DNA of 64,000 nt from Trebonia kvetii (GTDB lineage Bacteria > Actinomycetota > Actinomycetes > Streptosporangiales > Streptosporangiaceae). Numbering within the stretch: the stretch's first letter is position 1; each line of letters begins with the position of its first letter. The notes under the pieces are model-generated. The model was not told the DNA's origin, ran no database searches, and saw nothing but the letters and a program-made list of their open reading frames with translations. Positions 52,045 to 61,454 of the stretch are shown in pieces. Where the stretch lies: positions 1,263,399 to 1,327,398 of the forward strand of contig NZ_RPFW01000002.1 in NCBI RefSeq assembly GCF_007827045.1. The letters are read 5' to 3'. Both the position numbers and the translations under genes were made by a program.

Positions 52045-53913
52045 ATGAGTGGGCTGACCTTCGACGACCTGGTGACGACGGCCGCGCTTGGCGTGTCGCG
52101 CAAGGGGTTCGCGCCGGCCGAGCTCGACGGAGTGGCGGCCGAGTACGCGGGGCGGCTCGACACCGCCGATCCGGCGGCCGCGCTGCTTGACGCGGCGGCG
52201 CTGCTGACCGTTGCGGGACGGGCCGGCGTCCGGCTCGCCGACGGCACGGCGCTGCCGGTGGCCGATCCCGGTGACCGCACGGCATCGCCGCCAGGCGACC
52301 TAGGCGGCCGCACGGCCCTGCCGCCAGGCGATCCCGGTGACGGCGCGGAGCGGGAGCTGTCCATGGCCGGCGCGCGGGCGCTCACCAGGCTCAGCGGCCG
52401 CGACCGGTCTCGCAGATCAGCCGCGAACGCTGCTGGAGTGACCGGCGACCTGCTCGCCGCCATGCGCGACGCGGGGTACGTGCTGCCCGCGCCGCTGCTC
52501 GCGGACCTGCTTGATCTCGCGTCACGTACGCCGGTGCTGCGGCCCGCTGTGGCGCCGGTGCTCGGCACGCGGGGCCGCTGGCTGTCGAGGCACCGCGCCG
52601 ACTGGCAGGAGGTCGCGGACGCCGCGACGCCGGAACCGGACGGCTCGTCGGCACCGGGCGACCGTCAGGCGGAGGCAATGGGTGACCGTGAGGCCGGGGC
52701 AATGGGTGACCGTGCGGCGGGGGCACCGGGCGACCCTGAGGTGTGGCGCGTCGGACGGCCGGCCGAACGGCGCGGGTATCTGGCGCGGCTGCGCGACTGC
52801 GATCCCGGCGCGGGACGCGAACTGCTCTTCGACGGCTGGACGCGCGAGTCCAAGGAGGACCGGTCGGGCCTGCTCGGGATGCTCGGCCGCGGGCTGTCCG
52901 CCGCTGACGAGGAGTTCCTTGAGAACGCGCTCGGCGACCGGGCCGCGGAGGTGCGCGCGGTTGCCAGGCGGCTGCTCGCCCGGCTGCCTGATTCCGCGTT
53001 TCAACGCCGCGCGTCGCTGCGGGCGGCGCAGGCCCTGCGGCTGGAGGGGAACGGTACCGAAGCCCGGCTCGTGGCATACCTGCCACGCGTGCTTGACAAA
53101 GCGTCCCTCAGAGACGGGGTGGACAGCGGAGCGCCGCCCGGGTGGAACGACGATGCGGGGTGGCTGCTCGCGCAGCTGGTCGCCGGGGCGCCGCCGTCCG
53201 AGTTGACCACCCGGCTGCGGATGACGTCGGCACAGCTCGTCGCGCTGCCCGTTGCTGGCGCCGCCGCGATCGACGTGCGGGCAGGCTGGCGGCTCGCCGT
53301 CGCCCGGCAGGCCGAAGCCGTCGCCGACGCGGGCCGGAATGGTCCTGGCCCGGCTGGCCCGGAGCTTGCGGAGTGGGCGGCCGCGCTGCTCGACGCGGAC
53401 CGGCAGTGTGTGAACCGGCCGCCGTCGGTGTGGGTGCCGGACGCCGCGCTGGCCGGCCTGCTGCCCGGCGACGCGCGGGCGACGCGGACCGCCGCCCTGC
53501 TGGACGCCGTGGGCAAGGACGCCAGGCCACCGCAGGCCCAGCGGGTCATGGCCGAGCTCGCCGGCCACCGGATACCGTGGCCAGCCCTGGTCGCGGACGC
53601 CGCGCTCGCCGCGCTCGACCGCGCGGCCGGCCGTCCGTTGCTGACGGAGTTCACCCAGGCCCTGCTCGACGCCGCGGGGCGGGCCATGCCCGCGAGCGGT
53701 GTCCGGGACTACGCGGCCGAGCTGACCCGGCTGGCCGTAGCCACGCCTGAGGCCATGCCCTGGATGCCCGCGATGCGGGCCGCCGCGGAGACGATCACGT
53801 TGCGCCGTGCCTTCCTTGCCGAACTGCGTGACGCCACTGTGCTGACAAACACGGGGCTACCCGCCCTCATGACGCCGCCGAATGAAGGAGAGAACGTTGA
53901 CCGCCACCGTTGA
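52045..53913 (+). CDS. DUF5691 family protein
   Basis: 622 residues, alpha-helical, soluble. The N-terminus SGLTFDDLVTTAALGVSRKG, then FDGWTRESKEDRSGLLGML and FLENALGDRAAEVRAVARRLLARLP, read as armadillo- or HEAT-like helices. Two low-complexity inserts (near residues 74-98 and 205-235) carry repeated GD-containing units, for example PGDRQAEAMGDREAGAMGD. I recognise it as DUF5691 mainly from its operon position and length. The function is unknown; it is probably an adaptor of the MoxR/VWA complex. Its end overlaps the MoxR gene by 17 bp. Confidence 0.78.
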   Translation: MSGLTFDDLVTTAALGVSRKGFAPAELDGVAAEYAGRLDTADPAAALLDAAALLTVAGRAGVRLADGTALPVADPGDRTASPPGDLGGRTALPPGDPGDGAERELSMAGARALTRLSGRDRSRRSAANAAGVTGDLLAAMRDAGYVLPAPLLADLLDLASRTPVLRPAVAPVLGTRGRWLSRHRADWQEVADAATPEPDGSSAPGDRQAEAMGDREAGAMGDRAAGAPGDPEVWRVGRPAERRGYLARLRDCDPGAGRELLFDGWTRESKEDRSGLLGMLGRGLSAADEEFLENALGDRAAEVRAVARRLLARLPDSAFQRRASLRAAQALRLEGNGTEARLVAYLPRVLDKASLRDGVDSGAPPGWNDDAGWLLAQLVAGAPPSELTTRLRMTSAQLVALPVAGAAAIDVRAGWRLAVARQAEAVADAGRNGPGPAGPELAEWAAALLDADRQCVNRPPSVWVPDAALAGLLPGDARATRTAALLDAVGKDARPPQAQRVMAELAGHRIPWPALVADAALAALDRAAGRPLLTEFTQALLDAAGRAMPASGVRDYAAELTRLAVATPEAMPWMPAMRAAAETITLRRAFLAELRDATVLTNTGLPALMTPPNEGENVDRHR

Positions 53914-54997
53914 GGCCGCCGGGCTGCTGCGGCCGCATGCCGAGCAGGTGTACGCAGGGGAACTCGCCGCGCTCGCCCGTCACGACGACGGGATGCGGCC
54001 GCCTTCGTGGCGGCTGTCGCCGCGGGCCGTCGTGACGTACCTGCTCGGCGGCGAGCTGGCCGACGGCACCGTGATCACGCCCAAATACGTCGGGCCGCGA
54101 CGGCTGATGGAGGTCGCCGTCGCGACCCTGGCCACCGACCGGGCACTGCTGCTGCTCGGCGTGCCAGGCACCGCCAAGACCTGGGTGTCCGAGCACCTGG
54201 CGGCCGCCGTGTCCGGCGATTCCACGCTGCTTGTCCAGGGCACATCGGGGACCGCCGAGGAGGCGATCAGGTACGGCTGGAACTACGCGCGGCTACTCGC
54301 CGAGGGCCCCTCCCGTGCGGCCCTCGTCCCCTCTCCGGTGATGACAGCGATGGCGGAGGGCCGCGTCGCCCGGGTCGAGGAGCTGACCCGTATCCCATCC
54401 GACGTGCAGGACGCGCTGATCACGATCTTGTCGGAGAAGGCGCTGCCCGTACCCGAGCTCCGCACCGAGGTGCAGGCGGTGCGCGGGTTCTCCGTCATCG
54501 CCACCGCGAACGACAGGGACCGCGGCGTGAACGACCTGTCGTCGGCACTGCGCCGCAGGTTCAACACCGTGGTGCTGCCGTTGCCCGCGAGCGAGGACGA
54601 AGAGGTGGACATCGTCACCCGGCGGGTCGGGCAACTCGGCCTGACGCTTGAGCTTCCCGAGGTGCCGTCGGCGGCGGAGGAGATCCGGCGGGTGGTGACG
54701 GTGTTCCGCGAGCTGCGTGCCGGGGTAACCGCGGACCAGCGGACCCGGCTGAAGTCCCCCACCGGAACCCTGTCGCCCGCCGAGGCGATCTCGGTGGTGA
54801 CCAGCGGGATCGCGCTCGCCGCGCACTTCGGCGACGGGGTGCTCCGCGCCGCGGACATCGCGGCGGGGATCACCGGCGCGATCGTCAAGGACCCGGTGTC
54901 CGACGCCGGCGTCTGGACGGAGTACCTGGAGGCGGTCGCCCGCGAGCGCCCGGGCTGGGCGGACTTCTACCGCGCCTGCCGCGAGGTCGCCCCGTGA
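53897..54997 (+). CDS. MoxR-type AAA+ ATPase
   Basis: 366 residues from TTG 53897, chosen because AAGGAGAG (53885-53892) lies 4 nt upstream; the ATG at 53882 has no ribosome site. MoxR features are Walker A GVPGTAKTW (88-96), the EELTRIPSDVQDALITILSEK helper segment with Walker B, sensor 1 VIATANDRDRGVNDLS and the arginine-finger ALRRRFNTVVLP. A C-terminal lid domain follows. MoxR ATPases act as chaperones that load or activate partner proteins, usually with a VWA protein encoded nearby, as here. It overlaps the next gene by 4 bp (GTGA). Confidence 0.93.
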   Translation: MTATVEAAGLLRPHAEQVYAGELAALARHDDGMRPPSWRLSPRAVVTYLLGGELADGTVITPKYVGPRRLMEVAVATLATDRALLLLGVPGTAKTWVSEHLAAAVSGDSTLLVQGTSGTAEEAIRYGWNYARLLAEGPSRAALVPSPVMTAMAEGRVARVEELTRIPSDVQDALITILSEKALPVPELRTEVQAVRGFSVIATANDRDRGVNDLSSALRRRFNTVVLPLPASEDEEVDIVTRRVGQLGLTLELPEVPSAAEEIRRVVTVFRELRAGVTADQRTRLKSPTGTLSPAEAISVVTSGIALAAHFGDGVLRAADIAAGITGAIVKDPVSDAGVWTEYLEAVARERPGWADFYRACREVAP

Positions 54998-57630
54998 CCC
55001 CACCCTCGGTCCCCCTCCGCGAGCCGAAGAAAGCGCGCGGAGGCGCGGGGAGAGTGTCCGTGCTGGGGGTACGGCATCACGGGCCGGGTTCCGCGCGCTC
55101 GGTGGTCGCGGAACTGGACCGGGTCCGGCCCTCGATACTGCTGATCGAGGGGCCGGCCGACGCCGATCCGCTTCTCGGCCTCGCCGCGGCGCCTGACATG
55201 TCGCCGCCCGTCGCGCTGCTCGGTTATGCGCCCGACGAGCCCCGGGTGTCGGCGTTCTGGCCGTTCGCCGAATTCTCACCCGAGTGGCAGGCGCTGCTGT
55301 GGGCCGCGCGCAACGGGGTGCCCGTGCGGTTCTGCGATCTGCCCGCCGGGATGGTGCTCGCCCGCGAGGACCGGCAGGAGGGGCAGGGAGAGCCAGTCGG
55401 GCCAGCCGACGGCGAGGGTGCGGCGCCCGCGGACCAGGCGGCGGACGAGGCGCGGGTCCAGGCGGCCAACGGGGCGACGGGTCGGAGTGCGGACGCCGCG
55501 ACGGACCAGGCATCACACACGGCGCGAGACCAGGCGACCGGTGAGGCGGACGGCGAGGTAGCGGCGCCCGGCGAGGTAGCGGCGCACGGCGAGCAGGCAT
55601 CCTCCGGCGAGCAGGCGGCTGCTGGCGGAGAGGGTCTCTCCAGCGAGGAGGCGGCACCCGGTGCGGAGCCTCAAGGCTTGGCCGGCGTTGACTACGCCGA
55701 CGATCCGATCGGAGCGCTGGCCGCGGCGGCCGGGCATGACGATCCGGAACGCTGGTGGGAGGACCTGATCGAGGTGCGGACCGACGGGTCGTCGCCGTTC
55801 GCCGCGCTCACCGAGGCGATGGCGGAGCTGCGGGCGGGGATGCCTGAGCCGTCGCCACGCGAACTGGCGCGCGAGGCGCACATGCGGCAGGTGCTGCGCG
55901 GCGCGCTGAAGGAGACCGAGGGGGTGGTCGCGGTCGTCTGCGGCGCCTGGCACGCGCCCGCCCTGGCCGGCCCGCTCCCGGCCGCCACCGCGGACGCGGC
56001 GGTGCTGCGCGGGCTGCCCAAGCGGAAGGCCGCGCTCGCCTGGGTGCCCTGGACGCACTCGCGGCTGGCCACCGCCTCCGGGTACGGGGCGGGGATCGGC
56101 TCACCCGGCTGGTACCACCACCTGTTCAGCGCGCCAGACCGGCCCGTCGAACGGTGGCTGACCCGGGTCGCCGGCGTGCTGCGCGACCGCGACCTGCCGG
56201 TCTCGTCGGCGCACGTGATCGAGGGAGTGCGGCTCGCGTCGTCGCTCGCCGCGCTGCGCGGCAGGCCCGCCCCCGGGCTGACCGAGGTCAGCGACGCGAC
56301 CCTCGCGGTGCTCTGCGAGGGATCGCCGACCGTCGCCAGCTACGTGACTAGGGACCTGGTCGTCGGCGAACTGCTCGGCAGCGTGCCCGACGACGCGCCG
56401 CCCGTTCCGCTCGATGCGGACCTGCGGGCCCGCGCCAGGACGCTGCGGCTCAAGATCGCGTCGCTCGCGGTCGCGCTCGACCTGGACCTGCGCCGCGACC
56501 TGGACCGGCGACGGTCGGAGTTCCTGCATCAGCTTGACGCGCTTGGCATCGGCTTCGGCACGCTCACGCAGTCCTCGGTCAGGTCGACCGGAACCTTCCG
56601 TGAGACGTGGACGCTCGCCTGGCAGCCGCCGCTGTCCGTCGCGGTGATCGACGCGGCCGTCTGGGGCACCTCGGTGCAGGAGGCGTGTGCCGCCCGGCTT
56701 CTCGCCAGGGCGGCGTCGGCGTCGGCGCTGCCCGAGGTGACGGAGACGGTGTCGGCCGTGCTGCTCGCCGGGGTATCGCAGGCGGCGCTCGCGCCGGTGC
56801 TGCGGTCGCTCGACGCGGTCGCGGCGGCCGACCAGGACGTGGTGTCGCTGATGACCGCGGTCCCCGCGCTGGTGCGCGCCATCAGGTACGGGAACGTGCG
56901 CGGCACGCCCGCCGGGCCGCTCGCCGCCGTCGTCGACGCGCTGGTGATCCGGATCTGCGCCGGGCTGCCCGGTGCGGCAGGCGGGCTCGCGGACGACGCG
57001 GCGGCGCTGCTGAGGGCCGCGATGGACGGGCTGCACGCGGCGCTCGCCGTGTACGGGCAGCCGGACTCGGGTTCGCCCGCCCGGTGGAACGGCGCGCTGC
57101 GCCAGCTCGACGGCCGGCGGGACGTGCACGGTCTTGTGGCAGGCCGGGTGGTGCGCATGCTCGCCGACGCCGGCGCGCTGTCCTGGCCGGACGCCGCGGT
57201 CCGGTTCCGCGCGGCGCTGTCGGTCGGTGCGACCGCGGCGGCGAAGGCGGCCTGGGCGGAGGGCTTTCTCGGCGGGGATGGCGGGGACAGGGCAGGCTCC
57301 GCGGGGAGCGGCCTGCTGCTCGTGCACGACAGGGAACTGCTCGGCGTGCTCGATGAGTGGCTGGCGGATCTCCCCGGACCGGATTTCCTCGAGGTGCTGC
57401 CGCTGCTGCGGCGGACCTTCTCCGGGTTCAGCCACCCGGAGCGGGCGGCGATCGGGCGCGCGGCACGGGCACTCGGCGCGCGGCTGACGCCGCGGGGCGG
57501 CGCCTGGCCGTCCGGGGCTCCCTGGGGCGCCGGGCCGGGCCCGGCCGGCACTGCCGACGCATTTGACCAGGCGAGGGCGGCGGGCGCGCTGCGGACCGTC
57601 GCGGGCATCTTGAACGGAGCGGCGTCATGA
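54994..57630 (+). CDS. DUF5682 family protein
   Basis: 878 residues from GTG 54994. The N-terminal part has VLGVRHHGPGSARSVVAELD and ILLIEGPADADPLL, and later EGVVAVVCGAWHAPAL and VPWTHSRLATASGYGAGI, features I associate with DUF5682 (compare YehM of E. coli). A low-complexity Ala/Glu/Asp/Gly insert of about 100 residues (near 125-230) interrupts the N-terminal domain. The conserved RHHGPGS and CGAWHAPAL segments bear His residues that could form an active site; the reaction is unknown. Overlaps both neighbours by 4 bp. Confidence 0.8.
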   Translation: MTPPSVPLREPKKARGGAGRVSVLGVRHHGPGSARSVVAELDRVRPSILLIEGPADADPLLGLAAAPDMSPPVALLGYAPDEPRVSAFWPFAEFSPEWQALLWAARNGVPVRFCDLPAGMVLAREDRQEGQGEPVGPADGEGAAPADQAADEARVQAANGATGRSADAATDQASHTARDQATGEADGEVAAPGEVAAHGEQASSGEQAAAGGEGLSSEEAAPGAEPQGLAGVDYADDPIGALAAAAGHDDPERWWEDLIEVRTDGSSPFAALTEAMAELRAGMPEPSPRELAREAHMRQVLRGALKETEGVVAVVCGAWHAPALAGPLPAATADAAVLRGLPKRKAALAWVPWTHSRLATASGYGAGIGSPGWYHHLFSAPDRPVERWLTRVAGVLRDRDLPVSSAHVIEGVRLASSLAALRGRPAPGLTEVSDATLAVLCEGSPTVASYVTRDLVVGELLGSVPDDAPPVPLDADLRARARTLRLKIASLAVALDLDLRRDLDRRRSEFLHQLDALGIGFGTLTQSSVRSTGTFRETWTLAWQPPLSVAVIDAAVWGTSVQEACAARLLARAASASALPEVTETVSAVLLAGVSQAALAPVLRSLDAVAAADQDVVSLMTAVPALVRAIRYGNVRGTPAGPLAAVVDALVIRICAGLPGAAGGLADDAAALLRAAMDGLHAALAVYGQPDSGSPARWNGALRQLDGRRDVHGLVAGRVVRMLADAGALSWPDAAVRFRAALSVGATAAAKAAWAEGFLGGDGGDRAGSAGSGLLLVHDRELLGVLDEWLADLPGPDFLEVLPLLRRTFSGFSHPERAAIGRAARALGARLTPRGGAWPSGAPWGAGPGPAGTADAFDQARAAGALRTVAGILNGAAS

Positions 57631-58886
57631 CGGAAAAACTCGGCATCGCGGCAGGCACCGGCCTTGGTGCGGATGAGGCGGAGCGGCTGCGGCGGTGGCG
57701 GCTGCTGCTCGGCTCGCCCGCCTCCCCCGCCCTCGGCGGGCTGGCCGGCGACGACACCGTGATCGACGGCGCGCTCGGTGCGCTGTACGACGAGACCGGC
57801 GCGGCCGGCGACGGCCAGGGCGGTGCCGGCCACGGCGGTGCTGGCCACGGCGGCGGCGCCGCCGGGCGCCGCATGGGACGCAGCGGAGGTTACGGCGCGT
57901 CCGCGCCGCGGGTCGCCCGGTGGCTCGGCGACATCCGCAGGTACTTTCCCTCCACAGTGGTGCAGGTGATGCAGCGAGACGCCATCGACCGGCTGAACCT
58001 GCGGCAGCTGCTGTTGGAGAAGGAGATGCTGGAGAGCATCGAACCCGACGTGCAACTGGTCGGCACGCTGCTTTCGCTCAGCGCGATGATGCCGGAGACC
58101 ACCAAGGCCACGGCGCGGATAGTGGTCGCGAAGGTGGTCGCCGAGATCGAGCGCAGGATCGCGGACCGCACCAAGTCCGTGGTCACCGGAGCGCTGAACC
58201 GGGCGGCCAGGGTCCGGCGGCCCAAGCCGAGGGACATCGACTGGAACCGGACCATCGCCGCGAACCTGGCCAGGTACGTGCCCGAGCACCGTACCGTGAT
58301 CCCGGAGCGCCTGGTCGGCTACGGGCGGCGCCAGCCCGGTGTGGCGCGGGACATCGTGCTCGCCATCGACCAGTCCGGCTCGATGGCTTCCTCGGTGGTG
58401 TACGCGTCGGTGTTCGGTGCGGTGCTCGCGTCGCTGCGTGCGCTGCGCACGTCGGTCGTCGCGTTCGACACGTCTGTCGCGGACCTGACGGCTGACCTCA
58501 CCGACCCGGTCGACGTGCTGTTCGGCACCCAGCTTGGCGGCGGCACCGACATCAACCGGGCGGTCGCCTACTGCGAGACGCTGATCACCCGGCCGCGGGA
58601 CACGATCCTGATCCTCATCTCCGACCTTTACGAGGGCGGCGACGAGGATGAGATGCGGGCCCGGCTGCGCGCGCTCCGCGAGGCGGGGGTCTGCGTGGTG
58701 GCGCTGCTCGCGCTCGCGGACGACGGCGCGCCGTCCTATGACCAGGCGACGGCCGCCTACCTGGCGTCGGTGGGCATCCCCGCGTTCGCGTGCACGCCCG
58801 ACGCGTTCCCCGACCTGCTCGCGGTCGCGATCGAGGGCGGAGACGTAGCCGCCTGGGCGCACCGGACGGAGCTAGCAGCGCGCTAG
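57627..58886 (+). CDS. VWA-domain protein, MoxR partner
   Basis: 419 residues. An N-terminal helical region is interrupted by a Gly/His-rich stretch (GAGHGGAGHGGG). The VWA domain starts at about residue 242 with the MIDAS motif IVLAIDQSGSMASS (D248, S250, S252), continues with LGGGTDINRAVAYC and ends with ILISDLYEGG. All MIDAS positions look intact, so metal-dependent ligand binding is likely. Its ATG overlaps the DUF5682 stop (ATGA). It is the last gene of the operon (compare YehP). Confidence 0.92.
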   Translation: MTEKLGIAAGTGLGADEAERLRRWRLLLGSPASPALGGLAGDDTVIDGALGALYDETGAAGDGQGGAGHGGAGHGGGAAGRRMGRSGGYGASAPRVARWLGDIRRYFPSTVVQVMQRDAIDRLNLRQLLLEKEMLESIEPDVQLVGTLLSLSAMMPETTKATARIVVAKVVAEIERRIADRTKSVVTGALNRAARVRRPKPRDIDWNRTIAANLARYVPEHRTVIPERLVGYGRRQPGVARDIVLAIDQSGSMASSVVYASVFGAVLASLRALRTSVVAFDTSVADLTADLTDPVDVLFGTQLGGGTDINRAVAYCETLITRPRDTILILISDLYEGGDEDEMRARLRALREAGVCVVALLALADDGAPSYDQATAAYLASVGIPAFACTPDAFPDLLAVAIEGGDVAAWAHRTELAAR

Positions 58887-58940
58887 CGCCTGCTTTCCCG
58901 GCCGCGGGCACGGCAGGGCACCGTGCTAGCGTTATCGCCC

Positions 58941-59783
58941 ATGGCGGACGGACACGCGCTTGTGCTTGGCGGTGGCGGGGTCGCTGGGATCGCGTGGATG
59001 ACCGGGCTGCTCGCCGGGCTCGCCGACGCGGGCAGCGACATCAGCGGCGCGGACCGGGTGATCGGGACCTCGGCGGGCGCCACCGTGGCGGCGCAGCTGG
59101 GCAGCGGGCTGTCGCTCGACGAACTGTTCGCGCGGCAAGTCGATCCCGCGCTGCAGTCCCGCGAGCTGATGGCGGTGATCAACTGGGAGCGCTTCGCCGC
59201 GGACCTGCAGCCCTACCTGGATGGCGCCGGCGCCATGGATGAGATGCTGCGCGGCTTCGGGCGGTTCGCGCTCGACGCCGACACCGTGCAGGAACACGAG
59301 CGACGGGCGGTGATCGAGTCGCGGCTGCCGTCTCTGGACTGGCCGCTGACGCCGACCAGCCTGATCGCGGTGGACTGCACGTCGGGCGAGCTTGCCGCCT
59401 TCGAAGCCAGCTCGGGGGTGAGCCTGGTCGACGCGGTGGCCGCGAGCTGCGCGGTCCCCGGCATCTGGCCGCCGGTCACGATCGCGGGCCGCCGCTACAT
59501 GGACGGCGGGGTGCGTTCCGGTGACAACGCTGACGTGGCGGCGGGCTCGCAGCGGATCATCGTAGTCTCGCCGCTCGGCATGGACTCGCCGCTCCCCTCG
59601 CCGCTGCCACTGCGCGAGACGCTGACCGCGCTGAAGGACGGCGGCGCGTCGGTGACGGTGATCTCGCCCGACGAGGCCTCGGTGGCCGCCATCGGCACCA
59701 ACCCGCTCGACCCGGCGACCCGGGTGCCCGCCGCCATGGCCGGGCGCGCCCAGGGCCGGACGGGACTGCCGCCGGCCTTCTGA
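58941..59783 (+). CDS. Patatin-like phospholipase
   Basis: 280 residues from ATG 58941. The oxyanion hole LVLGGGGVAGIAWMTGLLAG, the nucleophile elbow GTSAG (S44) and the catalytic Asp in YMDGGVRSG (near 188) form the Ser-Asp dyad of patatins. It is expected to hydrolyse acyl esters of lipids. No signal peptide. The gene follows the VWA gene by 54 bp but may have its own promoter. Confidence 0.92.
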   Translation: MADGHALVLGGGGVAGIAWMTGLLAGLADAGSDISGADRVIGTSAGATVAAQLGSGLSLDELFARQVDPALQSRELMAVINWERFAADLQPYLDGAGAMDEMLRGFGRFALDADTVQEHERRAVIESRLPSLDWPLTPTSLIAVDCTSGELAAFEASSGVSLVDAVAASCAVPGIWPPVTIAGRRYMDGGVRSGDNADVAAGSQRIIVVSPLGMDSPLPSPLPLRETLTALKDGGASVTVISPDEASVAAIGTNPLDPATRVPAAMAGRAQGRTGLPPAF

Positions 59784-59855
59784 CCGGACGGTGGACCCGG
59801 CTAGCCGCCTGACAAGCCGCGGGGAGCCGAAGCGCAGAACGGATAAGCTGGCTCA

Positions 59856-60653
59856 ATGGCGAAGCCGAGGATTCGGGAGGCGGGTCCGGACTCCGCTGCC
59901 ACTCCCCCGCAGTATCCGATCGAGTCAGTGGACAACGCGCTGAGGCTGCTGCTGCTGTACGCTGAGCAGCCGGCCGTCCGGCTCACGGAGGCAAGCGGCT
60001 ACCTCGGCGTCGCCTCATCGACCGCGCACCGGCTGCTCGCCATGCTGCAGTACCGCGGATTCGTCCGGCAGGATCCAGACAGCAAGGCCTACACTCCAGG
60101 CCCGGCCCTGACCGTCATCGCCGCCTCGATTAACCGGCGAGACGATGCGCGGATGCGGGCCCGCCCGGTGCTGCAGAAGCTCAACATCGATCTCAACGAG
60201 ACCATCACCCTGGCCCGGCTCGAAGGGCGGCAGGTCAACTACATCGACTCGATCGAGGGCACCAAAACGGTACGGGTCATCTCGCGAGCCGGCCAGATGA
60301 TGCCGGCCAACTGCACCTCGACGGGCAAGGCCATGCTCAGCGTGCTCTCCGCGGAGGAGCTGCGCAGGCTGTTCCCCGACGAGCGGCTCAAGACGATGAC
60401 CAGCCGCTCCATCGCGACGCGGACCGAACTCGAGGCGGAACTGGAACGGATCAGGCGGCGCGGGTACGCGTCGAGCACCGAGGAGAGCGAGGAGGGCGTG
60501 GCGTCGGTGGCCGTCGCGGTCCCGGCGCACGGCGGTGCGCAGTACGCCATCAACGTCTCAGTTCCGCTGAACCGCATGAAGGCTTCGGCTAAGTCCCAGT
60601 TCACGACCGCGCTGCAGACGGCAGCGCTGGAGCTCGAAGCCCTCCTCGGCTGA
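59856..60653 (+). CDS. IclR-family transcriptional regulator
   Basis: 265 residues. The N-terminal winged HTH (about 22-85) is YPIESVDNALRLLLLYAEQP, then ASGYLGVASSTAHRLLAMLQ and YRGFVRQDPDSKAYTPG. The C-terminal effector domain has MPANCTSTGKAMLSVLS and RGYASSTEESEEGVASVAVA. IclR proteins often control aromatic or carboxylic acid catabolism. No obvious target is adjacent on the right, where the chromosome is interrupted by the mobile element. Confidence 0.93.
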   Translation: MAKPRIREAGPDSAATPPQYPIESVDNALRLLLLYAEQPAVRLTEASGYLGVASSTAHRLLAMLQYRGFVRQDPDSKAYTPGPALTVIAASINRRDDARMRARPVLQKLNIDLNETITLARLEGRQVNYIDSIEGTKTVRVISRAGQMMPANCTSTGKAMLSVLSAEELRRLFPDERLKTMTSRSIATRTELEAELERIRRRGYASSTEESEEGVASVAVAVPAHGGAQYAINVSVPLNRMKASAKSQFTTALQTAALELEALLG

Positions 60654-60707
60654 CGCCGGGCCGGCCGGGCCGCGGCGGCCTTGGCGCGGCAGCCTTGGCG
60701 CTTCGGG

Positions 60708-60990
60708 TCAGCGGGCGGCGATGGTGATGGCAGGGCGGTCGACGGGCCTGAGCCAGCGAAGCACCCGCAGCAACTGCTTCACCGGGAGCGAGACGCAGCC
60801 CGCGGTCGCGCCGCCGGTGCCGACGTGCAGGAAGATGGCGCTGCCACGGCCCGGCTTGCGGGCCGCGTTGTAGGCGATCACCGCACCGTAGTCGTAGGCG
60901 GGGACGTTGTGCATCGGCTCAGGGTAGGCGCCAGGGCTGACCCTGCGCGCGTCCACCCACTCGTTGTACCTGGGGCTTCGCGAGTCGGGG
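60708..60990 (-). pseudogene. L,D-transpeptidase-like (YkuD type), 5' part cut off
   Basis: About 94 residues of the C-terminus remain: RSPRYNEWVDARRVSPG, YDYGAVIAYNAARKPGRG, the catalytic segment IFLHVGTGGATAGCVSLP with His and Cys, and LLRVLRWLRPVDRP. Upstream of about 60990 the sequence turns AT-rich and the similarity ends, so the gene's N-terminal half, including the signal peptide, has been replaced by the low-GC element. It marks the left boundary of that element. Confidence 0.75.
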
Positions 60991-61241
60991 GGTACTTTAG
61001 AGAAGGGGAAGGAAATTCTTTACCCTCGTTCTTGCGAAATCTAATGATGCTAATTTGCAAAATTCTTGCGTCCCATATCGCAAAAAGACATGGCTTCCGG
61101 GTGTCTATTTTCCCCTCCGTATTTAACCTAAAACACAGTTCGCAGCGTCCCAGTATTGACCCTGAAAACAACCCCTAAAAGTCCAAATCCATGCACTTTC
61201 GAGCATGGAAAACCCCTGGCCGCTACAGCCAGGGGTCTATT
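60991..61241. other. AT-rich left margin of the inserted element
   Basis: GC drops abruptly from near 70 percent to about 45 percent. No gene is seen apart from the terminator repeat at 61211. There is no tRNA gene or integrase gene at this edge and no obvious attachment-site repeat can be matched inside the window. Confidence 0.5.
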
Positions 61242-61266
61242 TTAAATCCAGAATTCAGCTTTAAGC
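61211..61266 (-). repeat. Copy A of a gene-tail plus terminator repeat
   Basis: The copy contains a hairpin ACCCCTGGC (61212-61220) with GCCAGGGGT (61228-61236), followed on the minus strand by TTTT, so it works as an intrinsic terminator, and the last codons of the small gene at 61242-61409. A related copy lies at 62181-62234. Confidence 0.65.
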
Positions 61267-61409
61267 TGGCTGGTTCTCCGTGCGTGTATTTCATGCCGTG
61301 TTCTTGCGTAGGAAATCAGGTCTGTTACGTCTGATCCGTCGCCGGTATCACTGAGAAAAGAAGCTTTGCCGGTTTCACTGGCGTTGCAAGCAGCTATGAC
61401 ATCTTCCAT
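61242..61409 (-). CDS. Small hypothetical protein ending in LKAEFWI
   Basis: 55 residues from ATG 61409: MEDVIAACNASETGKASF, then DVTDLISYARTRHEIHARR and the tail SQLKAEFWI, stopping right before a hairpin terminator. It is soluble, charged and helical. The tail AEFWI is encoded again in the second repeat copy at 62211-62225, so it belongs to a small family. No clear ribosome site except a purine-poor GAGA. Function unknown. Confidence 0.5.
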   Translation of the reverse strand: MEDVIAACNASETGKASFLSDTGDGSDVTDLISYARTRHEIHARRTSQLKAEFWI

Positions 61410-61454
61410 GAGAGATATGTATGCCTGGTTGGCTGGTAATCAGTTTTGGCCTGG

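Noticed and set aside
60990..61010. tRNA-based attachment site at the left edge of the low-GC element
   Set aside because: No T-loop sequence or cloverleaf can be drawn; the boundary falls in a protein-coding gene instead.
60878..61171. Small minus-strand ORF spanning the element boundary
   Set aside because: It mixes AT-rich element DNA with an out-of-frame part of the transpeptidase gene and shows no protein-like pattern.
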